A program made the translations under genes and the position numbers. DNA of 38,199 nucleotides from the NCBI RefSeq assembly GCF_913055755.1, contig NZ_CAJXKH010000023.1, positions 1-38,199 of the forward strand, given 5' to 3'. Shown here piece after piece: positions 34,177 through 38,199 of this stretch. Each line of letters opens with the position of its first letter. The first letter of the stretch is position 1. This stretch comes from an uncultured Microbulbifer sp. (lineage in GTDB: Bacteria; Pseudomonadota; Gammaproteobacteria; Pseudomonadales; Cellvibrionaceae). The notes below the pieces were generated by a model. It did no database searches. It worked only from the letters and a program-made list of their open reading frames with translations, and was not told the origin of the DNA.

Positions 34177-35724
34177 TCAGCGTTTTGGCGCTCCCGCCTT
34201 GTCCGGGTTTGATAGCAAAAATACCAGCGGCATGGCCGCAATGTTGATCCACATCAGCATATAGAAATCGTTGACGTAGGCGATTTCTGCGGCTTGCCGG
34301 GTCACCTCTTCCATCACTGCACCGGGCAGTGCGCCAATGCTGTCGGCGGAAGGCAGGCTGCCCAGCAGTCCTCCGGGCAGCTGTACCCGTTCGGCCAGTT
34401 GCTGCTGATTGATCCACAGGTTGCGCGACAGCGCGGCCATGACGATGGATACGCCGATACTGCTGCCGAGGTTGCGGGAAAGGCTGAACAGGGCGGTGGC
34501 CTCGCCGCGCAATTGCGGTGCCAGGGTCACGTAGGCAACAGTGGATATGGGGACGAATACCAGTCCCAATCCCAGGCCCTGAACCAGACCGGTGCGAATA
34601 ATGTCGCCGCGACTTACCTGCAGGCTGAAGCCGGTCATCTCCCACAGGGAAAAGGAAATCAGGCCCATGCCCAGAAGAATCAGGTAGCGGGCGTCGATGG
34701 TTTTCAGCAGTCGTCCCACCAGCATCATCGACACCATGGTGCCTATACCTCGCGGCATCAGTACCAGGCCGGTGGTGACTACCGGGTAGCCTTTCCACTG
34801 CTGCAGGTATGGTGGCAACAGCGCGAGGGTGGCGAGCAGGATAATGCCCACCACGAAAATAAACGCGACGCCGGTGACGTAGTTGCGGTCGCGGAACAGT
34901 TCCGACGACAGGAACGGGGTCGCGGTGCTGCGCGAGTGCGCGATGAACAGGTACAGGCCCAGTGCGGCCGCTATGGCATAGAGCTGGATTTCCAGTGCCT
35001 CGAACCACTCCACCTGCTCGCCGCGGTCCAGCAGCATCTGCAGTGCGCCCACCGCCAGTGCCAGCATGGCAAAGCCCAGCACGTCGAAGCGCTGCTTGCG
35101 GGTTTCACTTTCCGGTACGTAGAGATAAATCCCCACCAGGGAGAGGATTCCCAGGGGCAGGTTGATGTAGAACACCCAGCGCCAGGAATAGTATTCGGTG
35201 AGCCAACCGCCGAGGGTGGGCCCCAGCACTGGGCCGATCATCACTCCCACGCCCCAGATACCCATGGCGGATGCGTGCTTTTCCTTCGGATAGGTATCCA
35301 GCAATGTGGCCTGGGACAGCGGCACCAGGGAGGCGCCGAATACCCCCTGCAGCAACCGCCACAGGATCATTTCGTTCAGGCTGCCGGCCTGGCCACACAG
35401 CATGGAGGTAATGGTGAACCCTGCCACCGACCACAGGAACAGCTGGCGGCGACCAAAGCGCTGGGCCAGATAGCCCACCGGCGGGGTCATGATCGCGGCA
35501 GCAACGATATAGGATGTGAGCACCCAGGTGATCTGGTCGCTGCTGGTACCGAGGCTGCCCTGCATATGGGGCAGGGCCACGTTGGCAATGGTGGTATCCA
35601 GCACCTGCATGATGGTGGCGAGCATGATGCTGACGGTAATCATCAGTTCGCCGCCGGACGTCCCGGCACCGGAGTCACTGGAGCCCGCTGCGGGTAGTGC
35701 CGCGGGCGCTGCCGACCGGCTCAT
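34177..35724 (-). CDS. DHA2-family multidrug efflux permease, EmrB-like
   Basis: 515-residue inner-membrane drug/proton antiporter with about 14 helices. Family motifs are LDTTIANVALPHMQGSLGTSSDQITWVLTSYIVAAAIMTPPVGYLAQRFGRR (motif A region, about residues 42-92) and GVMIGPVLGPTLGGWLTEYYSWRWVFYINLPLG (motif C region, about 160-195). Its ATG overlaps the stop of the membrane-fusion gene (ATGA). With that protein and an outer-membrane TolC it would form a tripartite pump for hydrophobic compounds. The exact substrates are unknown. Confidence 0.93.
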   Translation of the reverse strand: MSRSAAPAALPAAGSSDSGAGTSGGELMITVSIMLATIMQVLDTTIANVALPHMQGSLGTSSDQITWVLTSYIVAAAIMTPPVGYLAQRFGRRQLFLWSVAGFTITSMLCGQAGSLNEMILWRLLQGVFGASLVPLSQATLLDTYPKEKHASAMGIWGVGVMIGPVLGPTLGGWLTEYYSWRWVFYINLPLGILSLVGIYLYVPESETRKQRFDVLGFAMLALAVGALQMLLDRGEQVEWFEALEIQLYAIAAALGLYLFIAHSRSTATPFLSSELFRDRNYVTGVAFIFVVGIILLATLALLPPYLQQWKGYPVVTTGLVLMPRGIGTMVSMMLVGRLLKTIDARYLILLGMGLISFSLWEMTGFSLQVSRGDIIRTGLVQGLGLGLVFVPISTVAYVTLAPQLRGEATALFSLSRNLGSSIGVSIVMAALSRNLWINQQQLAERVQLPGGLLGSLPSADSIGALPGAVMEEVTRQAAEIAYVNDFYMLMWINIAAMPLVFLLSNPDKAGAPKR

Positions 35725-36809
35725 GGCGCGAGTACTACCCGGCCACCGCCATCCTCCCCGGCGCGGGCGGACACCAGTTTATTGTCTTCGGAAGTGTCGA
35801 TTTCCACTTCCGCACTCATACCGGCGCGCAACACCGGCGCATTTTCTGCCGGCAACAGGCGCAGACGCACCGGCACCCGCTGTACCACCTTCACCCAGTT
35901 GCCACTGGCATTCTGCGGCGGGATCAGTGCGAATTCGCTGCCGCTGGCGGCGCTCAGGCTGTCGACCAGGGCCTGGAATTTCACTCCCGGGTAGGCGTCC
36001 ACGGTGATCTCCGCCTCCTGACCCGCGCGGACTTTTTCCAGCTGGGTTTCCTTCAGGTTGGCTTCCACCCATATCTCTTCGGTGCTCAGTACGGTGATCA
36101 CCGCGAGCCCCGCGGGGGCCATCTCGCCCACCTGCGGCGCCTCGTTGGCGACGATCCCGGAGACCGGCGCCACAATCCGGGTGCGGGCCAACTGGTAGCG
36201 GGCCTTGTCCAGCTGTGCCTGGGCCACCTTCACGTCCGCCTGCTGCTCCAGCGGGATCTGTGAGCTGCCGCCCAGTTCCGCGCGCAGGCTGGCGAGCTTT
36301 TCCGAGTTGATCGCAATGCGCGCGCGGGCCTGGTCGAGCTTCTGGCGGGATTCGTCCAGCTGTGATTCCGACAACGCCACCTTGCCGAGCTTTTCATTGC
36401 GCTCCAGCTGGCGGCGATAGAAATCCGCGTCGGTCTGCGCCTGCTGCAGTTCCGCTTCCGCTTCCGCGTAGTCCGCCTGGCGCGCCAGGATCTGGTTTTT
36501 CACCTGCGCCAGGTGACCCTGCGCCTCCGCCACCGCCAGCTGGAACGGGGTATCGTCCAGCTGTACCAGCAGGTCGCCCCTGGCAACTTGCTGGTTTGCG
36601 CGCACCGGCACCTGCGCCACAATGCCACTCACTTCCGGTGCCAGTGAAACCTTGTCTGCCTTTACGTAGGCATTTTCCGTGTGCACGCTGCTGCCGCCAC
36701 CGAAGATGCACCAGCCCGCCACCGCAACGGCGGCGACAATTCCCAGTGCAAAGGTGAACTTGCGACTTTTCAGCGGATTGGATGCGCGGCTTTCCTGTAC
36801 CTCAGACAC
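35721..36809 (-). CDS. HlyD-family periplasmic adaptor, EmrA-like
   Basis: 362-residue membrane-fusion protein. One N-terminal membrane segment (about residues 18-40) is followed by a biotinyl-lipoyl half motif (VSGIVAQVPVRANQQVARGDLLVQLD), a long alpha-helical hairpin (about 95-190, heptad-rich EAEAELQQAQTDADFYRRQLERNEKLG) and the second half ARTRIVAPVSGIVANEAPQVGEMA, then beta-barrel sequence. The GTG at 36809 has AGGAG seven bases upstream and is preferred to a TTG two codons earlier. It overlaps the marR-type regulator by 8 nt. Confidence 0.92.
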   Translation of the reverse strand: MSEVQESRASNPLKSRKFTFALGIVAAVAVAGWCIFGGGSSVHTENAYVKADKVSLAPEVSGIVAQVPVRANQQVARGDLLVQLDDTPFQLAVAEAQGHLAQVKNQILARQADYAEAEAELQQAQTDADFYRRQLERNEKLGKVALSESQLDESRQKLDQARARIAINSEKLASLRAELGGSSQIPLEQQADVKVAQAQLDKARYQLARTRIVAPVSGIVANEAPQVGEMAPAGLAVITVLSTEEIWVEANLKETQLEKVRAGQEAEITVDAYPGVKFQALVDSLSAASGSEFALIPPQNASGNWVKVVQRVPVRLRLLPAENAPVLRAGMSAEVEIDTSEDNKLVSARAGEDGGGRVVLAP

Positions 36810-37251
36810 TTTCAATCTCCTCTCGGCTCAGGTTTTTCCGCACCCGGCCCAGTAAATTCAATAACTGTTGCTGCTCCGCCTCAGAGACGCCCGCCAGCGC
36901 CTGACCGCGGGCTTCCCTCGCCAGGCCGTGCAGGGTTTTCAGTACCGGTTCCGCGGCGTCGGTAAGAAACACGCGAAAACACCGGCGGTCCTGGGGATCC
37001 TGGCGCCGTTCCACCAGGCCCTCTGCCTGCAGCAGGTCGATCTGGCGGGTGAGGCTGATGGGGGCCACGTCCATGCGCTCGGCGAGTTCTGCCTGCTTCA
37101 TCCCCTGCGTCTTGTTCAGGATCCACAGTACCTGCCAGCGGGAACGGGTAAGGCCGTGGGCCTTGGCCCGGCGATCAAAATTGCGCTTCAAAAGACGTGC
37201 GGCGGTATGCAGCTCAAACCCCAGCTGCGCCGCGATATCGGCTTTATTCAT
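36802..37251 (-). CDS. MarR-family transcriptional regulator
   Basis: 149-residue dimeric winged-helix regulator. The DNA-binding core is MKQAELAERMDVAPISLTRQIDLLQAEGLVERRQDPQDRRCFRVFLTDAAEPVL (about residues 52-105), with the wing at QDPQDRRCFRV. It is the first gene of a three-gene efflux operon, overlapping the adaptor gene, so ligand-relieved repression of the pump is the likely role. A palindrome within its own promoter (37316-37327) fits autorepression. Confidence 0.93.
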   Translation of the reverse strand: MNKADIAAQLGFELHTAARLLKRNFDRRAKAHGLTRSRWQVLWILNKTQGMKQAELAERMDVAPISLTRQIDLLQAEGLVERRQDPQDRRCFRVFLTDAAEPVLKTLHGLAREARGQALAGVSEAEQQQLLNLLGRVRKNLSREEIESV

Positions 37252-37311
37252 GGAATCTCTTCTCGGATGGCGGGGCGCGCGCGATCCGCAGCAGCCCGGC
37301 TAAGGCGGCTT

Positions 37312-37339
37312 ATTGTAAGCATGCTTATTAATTTCGCAA
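37312..37339 (-). promoter_or_regulatory. efflux operon promoter with internal palindrome
   Basis: On the minus strand a -35 element TTGCGA (37334-37339) and a -10 element TACAAT (37312-37317) are 16 bp apart. The perfect 12-bp palindrome TAAGCATGCTTA (37316-37327) fills most of the spacer and touches the -10. A MarR-type dimer bound there would block the polymerase. Assigned by eye. Confidence 0.55.
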
Positions 37340-37370
37340 GGGCGATGTGGGCCGGACAGTTTTCAGGCAT

Positions 37371-37396
37371 AAAAAAAGCGGCCCGCCGGGGCCGCT
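37371..37396 (-). terminator. intrinsic terminator of parC
   Basis: AGCGGCCC (37377-37384) pairs perfectly with GGGCCGCT (37389-37396) around a 4-nt loop. The minus-strand transcript then runs into seven T residues. It lies 27 nt after the parC stop. Confidence 0.92.
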
Positions 37397-37422
37397 CATG
37401 GTGGTGATCGAGACGAACGCAA

Positions 37423-38199
37423 CTACTTCCTCTGCACTTCCACCTTGTCCACCTTCTGGAACCCGCGAGGCAGCTTGTTGCCGCGGCGGCCGCGCTCGCC
37501 CTCGTAGTGCTCCAGTTCCGAGATCTTGATCTTGGTGTGGCGCTTGCCGGCGTGGACCAGCAGCTGGTCGCTGCCCTCCAGCACCGCAATGCCCACCACG
37601 ATCTCCTCGCGGCTGGCGGCGCGGGCGGAGGGGATATTGATGATTTTGTTGCCCTTGCCCTTGGACAGTTCCGGCAGCTCGGATACCGGGAACACCAGCA
37701 TGCGTCCTTCACTGGTCACCGCCGCGAGCAGCGCGGACTCCGGGTTCTCGATTTCCTGCGGCGGCAGCACGCGGGCGTTTTTCGGCAGGCTCAGCATCGC
37801 CTTGCCCGCCTTGTTGCGCGATTGCAGGTCGGCATATTTGGCAATAAAGCCGTAGCCGGCATCGGAGGCCAGCAGCACCTTCTGCTCGTCGCCGCCCATC
37901 AGCAGCCCTTCAAAGGTGGCGCCGGAGGGTGGGTTGATGCGCCCGGACAGGGGCTCGCCCTGGCCCCGCGCCGACGGCAGTGAGTGGGCGGCGATGGCGT
38001 AACTGCGCCCGGTACTGTCGAGCAACAGCGCCGGCTGGTTGCTCTTGCCGCGGGCCGCATACTTGAAGCTGTCACCGGCCTTGTAGCTGAGCGAGGTGGG
38101 GTCGATATCGTGGCCCTTGGCCTGGCGGATCCAGCCCTTGTCGGACAGCACCACGGTAATCGGATCGCTGGACAACAGCTCGGTCTCGCTGAAGGCCCG
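37423..38199 (-). CDS. parC: DNA topoisomerase IV subunit A, C-terminal part
   Basis: The last 258 residues of ParC; the 5' part lies beyond the window edge and the frame is open through it. The visible region covers the C-terminal beta-pinwheel that wraps DNA: blades contain repeated patterns such as VVLSDKGWIRQAKGHDI, LLLDSTGRSYAIAAHSLPSARGQGEPL, VLLASDAGYGFIAKYADLQSRNKAGKAML, LAAVTSEGRMLVFPVSELPELSKGKGNKII and LLVHAGKRHTKIKISELEHYEGERGRRG. These features match ParC rather than GyrA, which usually has an acidic tail. No start can be assigned here. Confidence 0.94.
   Translation of the reverse strand, partial: RAFSETELLSSDPITVVLSDKGWIRQAKGHDIDPTSLSYKAGDSFKYAARGKSNQPALLLDSTGRSYAIAAHSLPSARGQGEPLSGRINPPSGATFEGLLMGGDEQKVLLASDAGYGFIAKYADLQSRNKAGKAMLSLPKNARVLPPQEIENPESALLAAVTSEGRMLVFPVSELPELSKGKGNKIINIPSARAASREEIVVGIAVLEGSDQLLVHAGKRHTKIKISELEHYEGERGRRGNKLPRGFQKVDKVEVQRK

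Noticed and set aside
33954..34247. Frame through the 23-bp tandem array
   Set aside because: It consists of the tandem repeat and hairpin, then overlaps the end of the efflux gene; no ribosome site and no recognisable domain.
1..38199. Prophage, defence island or secondary-metabolite cluster
   Set aside because: No integrase, phage structural, toxin-antitoxin, restriction or synthase genes are seen; the genes are metabolic, transport and housekeeping functions.

Overview
The window looks like chromosomal DNA of a marine, polysaccharide-degrading gammaproteobacterium, most likely Microbulbifer or a close relative. This is inferred from gene content and style (high GC, birA-coaX-SPOR-tRNA-Thr order, xylan utilisation genes, AceK, MsrPQ, divergent ppk/ppx). 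I did not confirm it by any search. No phage, insertion sequence, CRISPR array or recognisable defence island is present; gene order and codon style look native throughout.

Layout. (1) 1-7626, all on the minus strand: a secreted serine peptidase-like hydrolase, a two-gene NatA/NatB-type ABC transporter, alanine racemase, BirA, type III pantothenate kinase and a SPOR protein, then tRNA-Thr(TGT) with its own stringent-looking promoter. (2) 7804-10086: an unrecognised 318-residue protein and a YdhF-like aldo/keto reductase, convergent, with two copies of a structured repeat between them. (3) 10166-17030: a phosphorus-acquisition block of beta-propeller phytase, TonB-dependent receptor and PhoX phosphatase. 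(4) 17215-22478: MsrQ/MsrP, a 48-residue membrane protein, MarC, isocitrate dehydrogenase kinase/phosphatase AceK and an unrecognised lipoprotein. (5) 22494-27696: polyphosphate kinase diverging from exopolyphosphatase, with SelO translationally coupled to the latter; a good Pho-box match lies in the ppk/ppx gap. (6) 27871-33228: a xylan block of Tat-exported GH10 xylanase, oligosaccharide/cation symporter and GH43 beta-xylosidase, plus a NUDIX-type regulator whose catalytic glutamates are gone. A perfect palindrome overlaps the -10 of the predicted transporter promoter. (7) 33480-38199: a DUF2147 protein, a MarR-EmrA-EmrB efflux operon with a palindrome in its promoter, and the C-terminal part of ParC.

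The most unusual signal is non-coding. Three intact copies (8802-8895, 8988-9085, 17077-17170) and one decayed copy (27750-27809) of a repeat share a rigid layout: a closing stem, ten nucleotides ending in GTGAA, a 12-nt hairpin, a 4-nt linker, a second hairpin, and the closing strand with no gap. The closing stems differ in sequence between all copies and the second hairpin differs between two classes, yet pairing is kept. Both hairpin tips carry the same TCCNTG-like motif. All copies lie between convergent genes. The geometry predicts a three-way junction in RNA or extruded DNA. A separate 23-bp tandem array with a perfect 21-bp hairpin lies in another convergent gap at 33933-34109.
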